DNA from: Gadus chalcogrammus
Lineage: Eukaryota; Chordata; Actinopteri; Gadiformes; Gadidae
DNA length: 64,000 nucleotides
NCBI RefSeq assembly: GCF_026213295.1
Contig: NC_079420.1
Span: 15,808,189 to 15,872,188, forward strand
Direction of reading: 5' to 3'
This document shows positions 1 through 36,043 of the stretch, in pieces (the stretch's first letter is position 1; each line of letters opens with the position of its first letter). The translations under genes were made by a program, and so were the position numbers. The notes under the pieces are model-generated. The model saw only the letters and a list, made by a program, of their open reading frames with translations. It did not search any database and had not been told where the DNA came from.

Positions 1-233
1 ACAGAAGAGCCTATCAGTAGGCTATATAAATGAAGGATAGAGAAAAAAAATGCAGCGCTAAAATATGACCAATAATAACGGAAGCAAAACACTTTTTTTT
101 ACTTTATTGTTAGATCAACAATTATGGACCATCTTCTACTAATGCAAGTAGCCTGTCCCGACATGTATGAGCGATCGCACGCGTCAGGTCAAGAGCAGCC
201 AGGTCAATAGTTCACAGTTGTTTATGTACTCAC

Positions 234-476
234 CACGAAGGAATTCAAAGTTGCCGCCGGCCGTGGCTCTCCGCCGTAGGGCAGGTGTGAGTTGAAGCTC
301 GGTGACGAGCTGCTAAACGTCGTGGATCCCGCGTATGGCGCGAAAGCGGAACCCGAGGAGGAGCGTCCGAGCTCCTCTGTCCTTGGTCCTAAAATCACGC
401 TGGAGTTGAACGACGGGCAGGAGTGCAGCGCCAGCGAAACCGACGGCTGGAACAGAAAACCCTGAGGATACGCCAT
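234..476 (-). CDS. irx5: Iroquois homeobox protein, first coding exon (irx5-like), partial
   Basis: Iroquois proteins are TALE-class homeodomain transcription factors that act in the nucleus in neural, heart and limb patterning. Read on the minus strand, the frame starts with ATG at 476-474 and gives 81 codons beginning MAYPQGFLFQPSVSLALHSC. It continues with GPRTEELGRSSSGSAF and PYAGST, which is the N-terminal block typical of IRX5 (MSYPQGYLYQPS..., GPRTDELGRSSSGSAFSPYAGST). The exon ends TTC GTG followed by a GTGAGT donor (intron starts at 233), the usual first-intron position of Irx genes. The homeodomain and IRO box are downstream in transcription and so lie left of base 1. An open frame extends upstream to 635, but family homology starts at 476, so I chose that ATG. 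Whether it is irx5a or irx5b cannot be told. The divergent neighbour is sowah, the known Irx partner. Confidence 0.9.
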
Positions 477-854
477 GACCGCACTTTTTCCGAAGTGTAT
501 GCTGCCGGTGCGCTTTGATTGGGACGCGCACAAGCAACTTACGCACGTTAACCAAAAGGGAACAAAAATCAAATAGGCACATGCACCTTTTCCACAAATG
601 AACGCGTTTTTGGAAGCGATGTTACGTTTGGACACATTGCAGGTTGTTGAACAGGTTGAGTAGTTGCTGTAATAAGTTTGACGGGTGGCTCTTCTTTAGC
701 GCAGGCAGCTTTGCCCATGTGAGCCCGCCTGATTCTGAGTCTGGTGAGAGCAAAGCGGCTCTGTTGGGAGGGGGAGCTGGCAACTCATTGTGTTGCTGTC
801 AGCTCCACCCAGTAAACACAATTCACGTTAATGCGCACAACGCCCGCTTTTAAC

Positions 855-1010
<156 letters not shown>

Positions 1011-1639
1011 GCAAATGGATGTGCCTTGTCAGTCTCACAGGCTTAACAGTCTGATCATTATGTAATTTATCATAATGAAGATAAGTAATAATATAAAATG
1101 CCATGTTTATAAATACAGGGTACCAAACTGTTACTAAGACAAGACAAAATCCACATTAATATCGGAAACTTTTAGAAGCATACAAATATTTAATTTACTA
1201 CGTTGTTTTTTTTGTTTCTTCACAATTACAGAACTTAAAAAATCAATACAATCTAACAATGCGATAGTTTGAAGTAATTGCAGTGATTTGGGGTTCTCAT
1301 TTCCTCCTTCAGTAATTTCATTATTTCTATATTTGCATAGGTGCATTTTTACTGTATATGCAAAATCAACTGAAAATCTACCTACTTCTGTTAACATAAT
1401 GTAGGAATTGCCTATTGCAACATTTGCAGTGTTTGTAGTGTGCACTAGAGGTCATTTTGTAAACAAGGCCGTCTTCAACAGCACTCTGAGTTGGCCGACT
1501 AATCCTAATGCCATTAAAGAATCTATTATTAGACAGGACAGGGTTTGTGGACGTAGACTTTCCCTTTCACCTCGAGAGATAGGTGCTATAGGCTACACGT
1601 TGACTCTTCTCTTCTCTGAACATACATGAAGCCACACTT

Positions 1640-2220
1640 TAGAGTCTTCTTTGGCTGGATTTGCCTGCTAGAGCACGTGCATTTCGCTGCTAGAGTGGTC
1701 GATTTATGACAGGGATTTCCAGGTGAGCATAAAGATCCCCTTAACCTCATCGTCTCCTGTCTAGCTCAACTACCTGCTATTGCTAAACCTGGCCGTTTGT
1801 GCTGCCGATTGCAAATAACAACCCATGCACCGTTTTTCTCTTCATTGGGCGTGCCTAATGAAGCCGTGCGGTTGTTATTACTGCTTTAGCTCCAGGTTTT
1901 CATGAGCCGAACCTAATGCTTTGACTCATTGGCTATTTTCTTTTAATGATGACTCGCAGTGCCTGAGGTATGAGTGTGAAATGTGTTTCCTTAGCCGCTA
2001 AACGGAGATGATGTCTCCTAATGAAGCATGAGCCGAGTGAAACGCCCTCCACAAGCAGGATGCTGGGCATGACTGCACTGGGCAGCAGAGAGGAGAGGTG
2101 GCAAGTCCACCATTTTAACTCTGATGGGATGGGAAGATAAGAGATGCTATTCACAGGCTGTTTTTAGCTCCGCTCATTAAAATGAAATAACTTCACGGGG
2201 GGCCAAGTGACTTCCCCAGT
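1640..2220. promoter_or_regulatory. Candidate conserved regulatory element between irx5 and sowah
   Basis: A complex, repeat-free segment with many TAAT and ATTA cores, CACGTG (about 1675) and ATTGGC motifs, in contrast to the AT-rich and simple-repeat flanks. Irx loci are known for dense conserved non-coding elements. The regulatory call is inference from composition and position only. Confidence 0.3.
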
Positions 2221-2551
2221 TCACAGTTTAGGCCTTAAGTGATAGCATATCCAGCAAATAGCCTAAATTGCTGCTGCTAAATAATATGGGAAAAAACATG
2301 TGCTATATTAATTGAGATGGCCGGAACTCAGATTATGCCTCTTTTCAACCCTACTCCTTGAGCTCAAACATTGCCAGACATGCCTTTAGGAAAGGGTTAG
2401 GGGTAAGGCTAACCTTTCCCCAACCCTAACTGTATAAATGACCCAATGGAATATGCCGTCTGTGTAAACATTGAAGAGATGTGATAATAATTTGCACGTA
2501 CAATGTTGATTATTCAGTGAAATATTCAATGCAATTCTCACACTCTTCACA

Positions 2552-2662
<111 letters not shown>

Positions 2663-3261
2663 GTGAAGGCTTTTACTTTTTTAAATAAATGTTGTTTGCC
2701 TCAATCCCTCATAAATTAGCTGAGGCTGCAGTGCAGATGTCCAGAGGTTACTTAGAGGCAGTGTGTTTAATTAATTGGAAAATAGGTCTACTCTCTTTAA
2801 TACTCACTATGCAAGTGTGAAATGTAGTCCTTGTTATCCGTGTTCAAACGTAATTGCCACCCTCGGGACTTCTGCAATTCTGTATTGATTCGTTAGGGTT
2901 ACTTTTCTGTTTAACTGAAGAGGCTTCATTGTAGTTTAGATGACAACATAACTGTTTTTATTATCCCCTCATGGTTCTCCTTTTCTATGACTGAAACACA
3001 GAACTGTCACCTTGTATTTGGAACTACTTCTAGTCTCGACTCCTGTCTTGTTGAAGAGGGGGCTCGGAGGGAGCGTCACCATGGTTAAGCTCATTCTGAT
3101 TCAAATTATAAGCACATTCGTACAGGGAATAAATGACTTTCTCACCATTTCTGATTGGCTGAAATTATAGCCACGAGTCAAATTAGGAGATGGTATCTAA
3201 AAAAATAGGATGCTGATAATATCTTTGTTACTCAAAAAATATTCTCCTTTGCTGTTTTTAG

Positions 3262-26237
<22,976 letters not shown>

Positions 26238-28780
26238 AAAGGTCTGCATCACTGTTTCTGTGCACTTTGAGCCATTCAATGTTTGAGTCTCCAGGTGATC
26301 CATGTAGGAATTGGGTGAATACCTAATGGTGGCAAACTATATGTGCCGACGAGGGCCCATATTTCACCCATCCTGTCTCCAATGGCCCTTGTAGAGTTTG
26401 TTTGGAGTTGGAAAATTACACTATTGCAGTTAGCACAGGTACCACATTAGAAAGCCGTTTTCCACGCTTCAGTCCATCTTTAATTAAATGATAATGTACT
26501 AAAGTAGAAAGGTGTTACACTTACCACCCAGCTGTAGTTTGCTCAAATTTAGAGTGTTAAGACAAACGATCATCTAACATTTTTTCATTTTAATTACAAA
26601 TGAGATGTGTTTATTGAAGCGTCAACACATGTTTCAAACGTGTCTGGACCAACCACTCCCCATCAGTAAAGCATAAATGTCCTCATCGAGTTCCAGACCA
26701 TTGTCTAGCGCATTGCATAAAGCCCATTATGGCGCTGATTAAGCCACACCAGGGTCATCTGTGTAAATGATAAGCAGGAAATTACTCTATGTGAGGACAC
26801 AGTCAGCAGCGATAACCCAAACTGGCTTTAATAATGTGGAAATTAGTGAGCTGCTGAAGGTCTGGGTGATTTTTGTCTGTGTCTGAAGGCCAGTAAACCT
26901 AATGAGAACATATCCATGGTAATGATCGCATCTGAATACAAATGTGCTGAAAAAGATTCATAAGCTGTAGGCTAAACAATTCTCAACATTTCTGTGTGTA
27001 TAAGCATGTGCGTCAAATCTAGAGGAAAAATGTGATGATTCCCATACAGTATCTGTCTTCATTTATATTTGGCGAGTGAGTGTGTCATTAATCTTTAAAC
27101 CAATATTTCTATATACTGCCAAAATAATCAAATCCACCTCACTGTCTCTGACTCAATTGCATAATTTCATAATAATAATAATCAAAGAAAGGCATTTCTC
27201 TCTGGACAACATAACAGCTAAATATAACCATCAGCTTTAGTCGATCAGTCAGAGTACAAATATCCCTTTTCAGTGATACTTTTGTGGCCTAACACACACA
27301 CAGTTAGGAGCTGAGCTGTCCAACGTATTCACTGCTACCTGATTGTGGAGTTTATATTCAGGCGAGGTGATCCCTGGCCTAAAGGCACTCTGAGAGAGGG
27401 GGTGAGAGAGTGAGATAATTAAAGACAGATTCCTCCACAACGACAAACAAACTGGGTTTTCCATGGTTGGCTTCCTGCTTACAAAAACAAAAGTGTCATT
27501 GCCAGTGGGAGGATGACATAGAGTCCAATATAATTCCTGCTATTGGAACCTCCAATCTAGCAACGAAATGTAATTAAAGATGTTCAGACAACAAAACATC
27601 CCCAGGAATATGCCTCAGTTGTGTTGCATGACGATTTAATCCAATCTAACCTAATTGTGATTGGTACGTGCACTTGAGCTCTGTAGTAAGGGAACAACTG
27701 TCTAATCCATGAGAAGTCACTTTGAACGTCACTGCGCTAGGAATCACTAAAGCAGCATCTCTGCAAGAGCAAACACCCTACCCCCTCAGCCAATCAAAAG
27801 CTCTTTATTGATAAAGCTGGGTCTGCCTCGAGCTTGAGGTTAACCAATGAGATGAGTTATGTTTATGGGTCCTTGAATGCACTTCTCCACGGCGTGACAA
27901 CAATGCTGCGACCTTTGAACTTCTCTGCTTGCCTTCGTGACCTACGACCCCAGTATTTTCCCACAGCTGTCAATGTCCACAATGGCTGTTAGGCCGGCCA
28001 GCCAATGAGGTGATGTGTGCACTTTGTCGATAAGGAGGGGGGGGCAAATGAAAACAGTGTCGTTAACTCATCTACGGGTCATTGTCTGTCCCAAAATGGC
28101 TGTCACGGTGGCTCCCAGTCAATGGGAAATGGGGCCTAATGAGCTGAAAAGCCACATCAAAGGCGCACACAAAGAAAGCAATCCCAGCAATCCTCTGATG
28201 TGTTACTCCATGCAGATTGCACAAAAGCCCCTTTGTTCTGATGTGTTTCGGTGTTGAGTGTTAGCTAATGTGTGTGGGGGGTGTGTCTGTGTGTGTGGGA
28301 GAGAGGCTGAAAGAGGGTGCGTATTTGTCGGTCTGTGTTGTGGTCACCTTTTGAATGACGCGACTAGTGCTTTGAAAACCACGACTTTTTGTGAGATTAA
28401 TTGTAATTGTAAGTGCTGTTTTAACTGGAGGTTTCATTAAAAATGTCTCTTTTGACCACTGTATCTCCTTTAAATCCCTTCCTAAAAATGCAACCAGATA
28501 AGAAAAAAACTGACTTTATACAAATATTGTAAATATTGTATTATATATCATTCTATCTCTATATAAAGATACAAAATACATAATACACAATATACATAAT
28601 TCAACTATAAATAGTTCTCTTGCGGACTAAACCCATGAAATGGGCCAAATGCAACGACACCAGCCTTCAGAAAGGCCTGAACAGCTTTGTCATCACGGAT
28701 TACGGACGAAGTCAACCCCGGTCCCTGATTGGCTCACAGAATAGCAGCATTTACATTTGATTAGTCACACCCACCCATAG
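26238..28780. other. Downstream of sowah: no gene seen
   Basis: No splice-supported or homologous frame. It includes the sowah 3' UTR of unknown length, a probable regulatory segment (26680-26960), and a GC-richer stretch (27,780-28,260) with ATTGG and CCAAT motifs. Short GT-rich tracts lie near 28,270-28,300. Confidence 0.5.
26680..26960. promoter_or_regulatory. Candidate conserved regulatory element downstream of sowah
   Basis: Dense homeodomain and HMG-like cores (GCATTGCATAAA, GATTAAGCC, CTTTAATAATG, AAATTAGTGAG, CCTAATGAG) with no simple repeats. The style resembles deeply conserved developmental enhancers. Inference only. Confidence 0.33.
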
Positions 28781-29346
28781 TGACGTTTTGTCCAACTGAG
28801 GGTGTCAGAGAGATTGACACAGCACAGCTGAGGGCCTCACTCACGTTGTGTCACAATAAGAGCTCTCCAGTGCAGTGAAGCCAGAAAAAATCATCTCAGG
28901 TTAGAGTCCATAAAGATGGCTCACAAGTCTGCACAGGGCATTTGGTCATTTTTGGTGGAAGCATTGGAGGGGATAATATTTCACCAATACCCCAGACCCC
29001 ATACTATTTATTATTAAAATAGAAATAATGAAGACGTTACTGTATATAATATCAACACTAAATCAACATAAAATGATGTGCTTTCATATATGATCTTCCA
29101 CATATATTCCATTTTATCACTATGAGTGACATAAGAATGTTATTTAGAGAAAACAGTATAAAAATCCTATGTTTTTTTCCTAACCAGTTTGTGAACATTG
29201 CTCCGAACACAGGTTGTATTCTTTTTATGACGGCTGACTTTTAGATTACTGTTTGACGTCACGCTGAAGGGACACCCGTCTGCACATCGTTTTTTGACGT
29301 CTGCTTTGAGAAAGGGTTAAGCTTCCTGAACACTCATAGTATAAAA
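28781..29346 (+). promoter_or_regulatory. CRE-rich region with a TATA box
   Basis: TGACGT motifs occur at 28781, 29254 (full palindrome TGACGTCA, 29254-29261) and 29295, with two more at 29794 and 29801. TATAAAA stands at 29340-29346, about 80 nt after the full CRE. CpG-bearing CREs are rare in vertebrate non-coding DNA, so the cluster suggests a CREB/ATF-responsive promoter or enhancer. No recognised gene follows directly. Confidence 0.35.
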
Positions 29347-29930
29347 CGCCCCGTTGTGTGGCGCATTTCATATACAACATCGCCCATTAACGCTCATACA
29401 CAAAGACAGTACTACTAGAAATGTATGAATGCTATCCCCCCTCTGTCCTAGAACGCTCAGCTCAGAACAAATTTATTTTAAATCTCATACTGTTCCAATA
29501 CAAGCTGTTAACGGGCAGAAGGTAACGAAAGTCTTATAGTGTTGGTGTTCACATCCTTCCCAGTGCATGGTTCCCTAAATGATCAGACATTTAGGGAAGA
29601 CACTAAATCTTGACGCAGCATCTTAAATTCTGTATGAACACATAGTCAAAGAACAGGTTAGTGGAAAATATATACATGAGTTGTAATCAGATATATTATC
29701 TGAAAATTGGCCGTGTTGGAGTAATAATGAACAGTACATCTTATCGTCTTTTCTAAACGGCCAAACAAACCAAAATCCATACAATCATCCGACTGACGTA
29801 TGACGTGTCCGTAGCCCTATTCCCGTAATGTTCCATAACGTCTAGCAGACCACACCGCTGAGCAGAGCCCAAACCAACCGCGACCGCCCCAGCGGCCCTG
29901 ACTGACGCGCGTGGCCGTCAGTCACTCAGG

Positions 29931-30068
29931 ATGATTGCTGTCGCCCGCACCAGCCTGCTGCTGCGACGCCTTTCCCCGTGTAAAGGTGTGCCCAGCAGGC
30001 CCGCCGTGCGCCAGGAGCTGGACTCTCAACGAGCTGCAGGCGGCGGGCTGACAGACAGCACACAGTGA
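29931..30068 (+). CDS. Small unassigned ORF
   Basis: A 45-codon frame starting MIAVARTSLLLRRLSPCKGV in a GC-rich island, ending TGA. The Arg/Leu/Ser start without acidic residues resembles a mitochondrial targeting peptide. It lies 580 nt downstream of the CRE/TATA cluster. No homology recognised and no clear splice donor; it may be chance. Confidence 0.2.
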   Translation: MIAVARTSLLLRRLSPCKGVPSRPAVRQELDSQRAAGGGLTDSTQ

Positions 30069-33000
30069 GACTACAGTGGGACTGTAGACCTAGTCATCAG
30101 CGCCCATAGGATAGGATAGAGGAAGGGTTCCAACGGGCCACCGCGCATCGACCTTTTTATGGCTACCTTATCTCTGCTAAACTTGATAAAATAAAGAAAG
30201 AGACACGAAACCAATAGGTAAATCTCTTCAATGCTCAAATTGGTTTGCTACTATTTTTCATAGCAGACGTGTTCGTCCAAAGAATCTATGTCATTGAGGG
30301 ACAGTGTGTGGACCTTGGGGATCAAACCTAGTACCTTTAAGCTAATACCAAACAAACCCTTTTAAGGTTTTGGTTTGGACAACATCCTCACTCAGTGTGT
30401 TATCTGAACAGCTGGCTGCCATGCAGGAGCCAATACAAAGATTTGTCTGCTTCTAATGGTTAAACCATCCCACCAGCAGCCTTGGTTGCTTTAAAGGGGA
30501 TGTGACTGAACACTGAGCATGTAATCATTCAGAGTTATGCCTTCAGCAGGTAGAAAATATGCACGGCTTACTGGATATCGCTTAGCGAAAAACACCCTAA
30601 CGATTTATTTCAAAAGCAGAATGCAGCGGTCACCAATTAACCGGAATACTCTGCCTTCTGCATGGAAATGCATCACGCGTCATATATCATTTATGCAGGC
30701 AGCAGAGTCAATATGGTGGGCAAATAATAGCGTTTTGAAACCTTTTCTACCCGTCGGGTGGCCAGGGGCTAGATGAGTGAAGGGTGGTATAATTGATCAA
30801 TAGAAGTGTCACACCTTGGGTTTGATTTGAATCATTCACCTGATGTAAGCAGAGTGAAGCATCTCATTGTGCGCTTTACAGCACACTGACAGTCCCATTG
30901 ACTGTTTGCCATTTTCATGCAAAATAAAAGCCTCTTATGGAAACTGTATGAATAAATAGTGGAATAATGAAGCTTAAATCAGAGCAGCCAGCCAGCCAAT
31001 ACCCATCAAGCGCATTTCTGAACGGACCCTTATTATCTTATTCATTTTTGTCAGGGAAAAAAAATGCAGAGACGATCGTATTTTGAATTGCTAAATATAG
31101 TCACGAGGTGTCCTCTATAGAAGACCTCTGTGTCAGGCACAGCGATATGTAAAGCAACCAATTCCATCCCTGAGTGTCGCTTAAATTTGCCCTTAGCGAC
31201 CCCTTACCAGCTCTTACAAGCAGAGGGAGGCTGTCTTGTCCTGGCCTACAGGGTCAAAGGAGAATCTTAGGCCAATACGATGACCTCAGTGACGCAGGTT
31301 TGAGACTGTATGACTAACGAGTCTCTTGGCAAGGTGCTGCTGATGTACCGAAGAGCAAGAGGATTAAACTGCCTGCTGGCTTGGGGCGTCGGCTGTGCAT
31401 GTCTCAGATTGCTTCAGGCCTAAGCAACACTGGGGAGCTGGCCCCACACAACACTCTCTACACCCACTGCCACACAGATGCCCGGTCACAACCCCTACCA
31501 CCACGCACACACACCCCGCCCTCTGGCCCACCCTGGCTAAAGTCTCAGCTCAGTAGAAAATCTCATCTAAGGAGCTTACAACTGTAATTAAATCATTAAA
31601 TTCTTTTATACGCTTTGCAGAGCCACGCCAAATTGACTTCCCACCAACCTCATTTTCTATTTGAACACCAAATAATGATTTTCTGCCAGCCTAATTACAA
31701 AGCTCAACATCTGATCAAGCTGGCATCCGGGGGGGTGGGGGTGAATTATCCTACGGGGCAGGCCTTAGACCTCATTACCAACTTGAGTGCAAAATTATTA
31801 CATCTCATGATTGGATGGGGAGACTTATCAAGGGTTTGAGCCAGCCTGGTTGTATGTGTATGTGATCACACGCATGGATGAGTTGGCTACTTAGCCAGGC
31901 ATTAGCATAAAACAAAGCGCAGCAATTGAGATTAAGTGATCAGTTAACAATTCAGACCGGACGCTGGTAAAACCAAAATTACAACCCTGGTACTTCTCTG
32001 TTTACCATGTTTTGATTACAAAATGGGCCTACGCTTGTTTGCTACGGAGATTACAGACAGACCTGCTGCATTCCTTCACTTCATGATTATACATCTTATT
32101 TTCTGTAATGTTATTGTGAATTATGAAAATGTGTGAATGTGTACCTTAAAAAAGTAAGGGTATTATCATTTTAGTTTCTCATTATATTATCTCGAGACAC
32201 ATCTGTGATCCCTTGCGTTTTGTCTATCTCTTCTTTTGTGAGGATGATAGATAATAGAGTTGTAATAAGCCTAGTTAGGATCAGTTTCAATAAGCGGATC
32301 AACACAATGCCGATGCTTATCTCAATTCCTGAAGCCATTGAGCACTCGCCTTGAATACAAATCACAAGATCTTCCATTCATGTATTTCACTATTACTCCG
32401 GTTCATGTCAACTCTGGAATTTATCATGTTAAACCTCAAATCTTGGGATATCTGTGCGGCTCAAAAGGTTTTCTTTACAACCATAATCAAATAATCAATA
32501 ATCAAATCCTTTAGTCATTACAGGAAATGAATAACAACAAATGTTAAAACAATCAAAATTCCTGTTTAGCAATAATCTCATTAAAGAGTTTGTCAATAAC
32601 TAGAAAAGATCTAATAACAAGTGAACTATCACTGGAACCAACTATCCCCATCTAGCCATGGCTATTTTGTTATTTTCTTTCAGCCAAGTGAGGCTATCCG
32701 CTCAGACACCATATGTCCACAGCACAGGAGGAACGATGCTGTAGCCCTTCTGAGTTGGACTCAAAGCACAGTTTGAACCTCTTTTCTGGGGGCCAAGCCA
32801 TCCGCTCTGAAACGGGGCAGAGCAAAAGAGCAAAGGGTCTGGTGCTCTTCTTTATTGATGCCAGGATATGAATAGATGAATTAATGTTTTCCATGACGAG
32901 TTTAAGCTAATAGTCCCTTTCTGTCTATAATATGTACATGGTGTATATGTATTGTGATACGAATATAAAAGCTCAGATGTGTGTTCGTTGTCAATGTATC

Positions 33001-35970
33001 TGTTTGACAGTGTGTCAAACAGACACATTGGTCACCGACGGGGAACTCTTCCAACAATCTATCAGCGATTCAGAGTGGATCTCTGGGTAACCGTTGTCAA
33101 TGGAAGGATGATGAGGATACATTCGATTATATCAAAGTGGAGACTGATATACTCCACCAAACAAAGACACTGTATTGCCAAGGTGATGTATGAAACTCCA
33201 CCTCGGTAGTGGATCGGGATTATCTATGAGCTGATTTCATGGAAAGATGCACATCTTCTGATAAGAGACTGATAGCTTCCTACACAAGACGCACCAGGGG
33301 GCAGGGATGCAAACAATATTATAAAATACTCCTAAACCACTGATTCCATTTACGCAGGAGGGGTGCATGCTGGCTGCTGGAGGAAGAAGCCATACTGTTC
33401 ATCTCCCGAAATAGCAAGGCCCTGGGGCGACGTGCATGTAGGCTGGCCTGGCATGCCTATTTCATACTGGGTTTCAAGGCCTTTATGGGGCTTTGGTTGT
33501 GGTTGTCTGTATTGCATTAAACCTTGTGGCGTTCAGTCATGTAAACCTACTTCTCTGACACGTTGATCTTGAAAGGGGTTTGTAACAGTGTTGCGTAGGA
33601 AGGACACAACATATGGATGGAGAACATAGAGAGCTTTGACAAGAATAACTCAAATACCCTAATCAAGGATTCGGAATCCGTGCGTTGATGAGTAATCATA
33701 CACGGGGGTGCTTCATGCAGAATGACCCCGCTGACCTCGTCATCTGCCGCGCCGGAGAGACCGTGCTGGACGATACGAGGCCAGGAGAGAGGACGCCGTT
33801 TCCTTGTGATCAGTGGCGGCGCTGTGCGTGTTCAGACTCCACTGACAGCCCAATGCACTTGCTCAGGGAATCGCAGAACTTCAACGTATGTCGCTTTCAT
33901 TCCTATTTCCTTTGAAGAATTTGTAGGATGAAACCAGCATCCGATTAATAATTGTTGTCAGCAGTGGGAAACAAACGAATGTATATCTGAGGGTGGCTCT
34001 CGGAGGTGTGTGAACGCAGCGTGGTTCGATGGGAGACGTGTTACTCCGCTTTGAACTGTTCTGTTATCGCCAGGCTCAATAAGGCAGGTGGGCTGATTAC
34101 AGTAAACAGGAAATAATTGGCAGTCACATTACAGCACCTTCGGAACCTTGTCGGGGATAAAGAAATACAATAAATAGAGCAAGAACTTGAGAACTGGCAT
34201 GAAAAGAAGGTGGCCAAGTCAGAGTTGTTGCCGAGTATACCCGCTGAAGGATGCACATATTCTCTGAGGTATATTTAGATTGTATCTAAATCGAATGAAG
34301 CCGAGGAGAATGGAGTGAGCCTAGGGGGAAATCACAGCGAATCATTAGAATATGTCGCTTTGAATCCTTCCGATATGTTCGAATATTATCATGAATAAGC
34401 ATCTATGTAAGAACAACACCTAGCGCTGTGATGCTTAACCCCAGTCAACCCCAACACGTGGCATGGAGAAACGCATCAGTAGTTCCAACACAACAACGGC
34501 AGAGTAAAACAATATGAATATTTTGACTAATAATAAGTATGATTTTTTTACTTAATCGCATTTGCTCAATTTGCTGCGTCCAGTGAACACAGCTCGGCTT
34601 TACAACCGACGCACTCCAAAGCGAGTGTGCCTCATTGACTGCCAAGTCTACTGCCCGTGTGACATTACGGCTGCGATAAGACAATAAATCAACTGACGGC
34701 TAATTTACCTTGAGAGAGGGCTGGTGGGGGTGGAGAGGGAGAGATTGAGAGCCGTGAGAGGGGAGGAGAAGGGGAGTCTATCTGGCTGGCGTGATAATAT
34801 GCAGTCAATGAACGCTTCCTTGGACAGCCGTCATAACGTATATCTTTCAAATGTAAATAAGTGACCCGCTCTCTGTGGCGCCATACGCTCCCTTCATGCA
34901 ACATAAGCCGCGTCTCCCAAAGCGCCGCTCCAGTAAGGACCCGCCAAGGAGTCATTTAGATGTCAACAGACATCTGTGGGCGCGCTGATAACAAATAGCC
35001 ATTAACACGCTAAGCATTAAATACGCTTCCCGTGAACCCGGCTGTTAGGTGTGACGAATGTCGCAGAGCAGCAAACAATAACCCCGCCATATGTGGCAGC
35101 GGTGGCGGCGATGTCACTTGGATGCTGATTTAATTGTACCTTAAAACGCCCGGTGGACCGCACCCACGATGCTGTGCGACCACCCGATAATGTTGTTGGT
35201 CGGGTTTCAGTGGTACGTTTGTGTGTGTTTGTGTGTGTCCGTCTGTGTATGTGTGTGTGCTAGCTGCCTGTCAATGGTTCACTTGGCTTATAAATTGGTA
35301 TGCGCGTCAATTACGCCCAAAAGGACTAAAGCTCCACCCACGGCCGATGTGAGAGGGAGAGGGGCGGGTCTCACGCAGCATCTAGTCTCCGTCCCCGGGG
35401 GCCGCTCGGCCCGTCACCTGCTTCTCTAGCGACCATCAGGCCCCACCGAGGCCCATTCATTCTGTTCCACGTCATTATCTAATAGAAAATAATGACAGTG
35501 CCACTGCCTCTCCCCCCCTCTGTCAACACACACACCCTTTCTGGGGGAGGAGAGGGAGGGGCCAAAAACAGCCCCACAATAACCGTACACGTAGAAAGGC
35601 CAGTGCCAGTCAATCTGGAGGGGGAATGATGGCGAGCTTGTTGCTTATCAAAGTGCTATAAATCGGAGCGTGTGGCACGGCGTGAGACAGGAGCGGTTAT
35701 CACAGCCTGGCAGGAGCCACGTGGATGCCTCCTGTCAGAGAGGCGGTGATTTATGGATGAGAGGGAGGCTGAGAGGAGCTACTTAGAGAAGCTAGAGGGA
35801 ATAGAAGAGCTGCTACAGGAATGGTCTTAATGGGGAAGACAGACAGGAAGCCGTATTTTACAGGACAGAAATCTAAAGTGTTCAATGAAGGCTTTGAATA
35901 CAGAACGTTATATTTGAAGTGTAAAAGTGTGCATACAGTTTGCGCAGACTTCAGTATGGTGTTTTTTCTT
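30069..35970. other. Gene-poor stretch
   Basis: No homologous or splice-supported frame. It includes a likely regulatory segment at 31560-31840, a GC-richer island at about 33,700-33,900, and GC-richer sequence at 34,800-35,460 next to a short GT tract (35,219-35,258). Open frames are short and unrelated to known families. Confidence 0.5.
31560..31840. promoter_or_regulatory. Candidate conserved regulatory element
   Basis: TAATTAAATCATTAAA, CCTAATTACAAAG, AAATAATGATTTT and GTGAATTATCC give many homeodomain cores in 280 bp of complex sequence. Inference only. Confidence 0.35.
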
Positions 35971-35971
35971 T

Positions 35972-36043
35972 AGTGAATTAACTAGCAAAAACACGTGACT
36001 CCCCTTGCTATCGTAGTCAAGTGCTTTTGCTAGTTAATTCACT
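35972..36043. other. 72-nt near-perfect hairpin (inverted repeat)
   Basis: Arms AGTGAATTAACTAGCAAAA (35972-35990) and TTTTGCTAGTTAATTCACT (36025-36043) are perfect 19-bp reverse complements. Pairing continues inward with two mismatches to 36000 and 36015, giving a 29-bp stem with 27 matches and a 14-nt loop. The size fits a microRNA precursor or a tiny palindromic MITE; the arms also carry TTAATTC/GAATTAA homeodomain cores. Confidence 0.85.

Noticed and set aside
477..635. N-terminal extension of the irx5 frame to 635
   Set aside because: Irx5 homology begins at the ATG at 474-476; the upstream part has no family similarity and is likely 5' UTR.
2386..2430. Telomere-like GGGTTAGGGG and CCCCAACCCTAAC motifs
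   Set aside because: Only one diverged unit on each side; it is a short hairpin-like chance arrangement, not a telomeric repeat.
33685..33931. GC-rich overlapping frames of about 70-76 codons
   Set aside because: Two frames open at once and no homology; more likely a GC-rich non-coding segment.
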